A DNA stretch of 64,000 nt from contig NZ_JARUBF010000001.1 in the NCBI RefSeq assembly GCF_029626025.1, positions 5,488,001 to 5,552,000 on the forward strand, given 5' to 3'. Positions 63,866 through 64,000 of this stretch are shown here, one piece after another. A model generated the notes under the pieces. It had not been told where the DNA came from. It worked only from the letters and a program-made list of their open reading frames with translations, and ran no database searches. The stretch comes from Solwaraspora sp. WMMD406 (GTDB taxonomy: Bacteria; Actinomycetota; Actinomycetes; Mycobacteriales; Micromonosporaceae). Every line of letters starts with the position of its first letter. The stretch's first letter is position 1. The position numbers were made by a program, and so were the translations under genes.

Positions 63866-64000
63866 TCAGCGGAAGTGTTCCCAGCCGGCGGCCCCCTGGT
63901 AGGGGCGGCCGTCGATGGTCACGCCCGCGCCTTTGACGACGTGCCCGACGTGCTGCCAGCCTTTCGGCAACGGCAGGTCCTCGGGGAAGGTCGCGGCCAG
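63866..64000 (-). CDS. thiL: Thiamine-monophosphate kinase, C-terminal end only
   Basis: The last 44 residues of a minus-strand protein whose N-terminus lies beyond position 64000: LAATFPEDLPLPKGWQHVGH, then VVKGAGVTIDGRPYQGAAGW ending EHFR. The VTIDG...GWEHF ending matches ThiL, and thiL near rpmB and recG is the known actinobacterial order. Identification rests on a short fragment. Confidence 0.75.
   Translation of the reverse strand: MAATFPEDLPLPKGWQHVGHVVKGAGVTIDGRPYQGAAGWEHFR

Overview
The window is a very GC-rich actinobacterial chromosome segment. Gene content and order match the conserved core region that runs in Mycobacterium from rip1/dxr through rpsB, rnhB, rpsP, ffh, glnD-glnB-amt, ftsY, smc and rnc to coaD, recG and thiL. 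Frequent GTG starts, long Pro/Ala/Gly-rich tails, an AMP/UMP-regulated PII operon and several Micromonospora-like small proteins suggest a Micromonosporaceae member. That family placement is inference; nothing here names a species. Almost all of the window is housekeeping DNA. I found no prophage, insertion sequence, CRISPR array, rRNA or tRNA, and no convincing new multi-gene system.

Layout. 1-2762 (minus): site-2 protease (cut by the window edge), dxr and a Uma2-type nuclease. 2937-9714: a less conserved stretch with a YihY/BrkB membrane protein, an MMPL transporter, a phytoene-desaturase-like FAD oxidoreductase, an unusual metallo-beta-lactamase/Rieske fusion and a DUF2631 protein. 9750-16874 (minus): DivIVA-domain protein, rlmN, cdsA, frr, pyrH, tsf, rpsB, the classic translation and phospholipid run. 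17230-18249: repeat-rich membrane protein. 18450-24263 (plus): yraN, yifB/comM, dprA, xerC and a class-V aminotransferase, with an M23 peptidase running into the last from the other strand.

25058-43065 (minus): DUF2469, rnhB, NUDIX, two signal peptidases, rplS, trmD, rimM, KH protein, rpsP, DUF402, an archaeal/eukaryal-type proS, an amidohydrolase, ffh, glnD, glnK, amtB, a phosphotransferase-like gene and ftsY. Both GTPases of the SRP pathway (ffh and ftsY) and two signal peptidases therefore lie close together. The amtB-glnK-glnD ammonium operon has a well-formed GlnR box upstream. 43362-45358 (plus): PhoD-like phosphatase preceded by a possible 13-codon leader. 45339-57024: smc, a small coiled-coil protein, a CAP-domain membrane protein, mutM, rnc, plsX, rpmF, DUF177, a SepIVA-like DivIVA protein, coaD and rsmD. 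57326-64000: an LPXTG surface protein, recG, a DAK2 protein, rpmB, a GNAT acetyltransferase and the C-terminus of thiL.

The points most worth following are architectural. Two long convergent gene overlaps occur (251 and 438 bp). There are several minisatellites, including two five-copy 24-bp arrays, one of them perfect. A hairpin-bearing 31-bp repeat lies upstream of smc. The MBL-Rieske fusion and the GlnR box are also notable. Start codons below were chosen by ribosome-binding-site fit and family start position, and often differ from the longest open frame.
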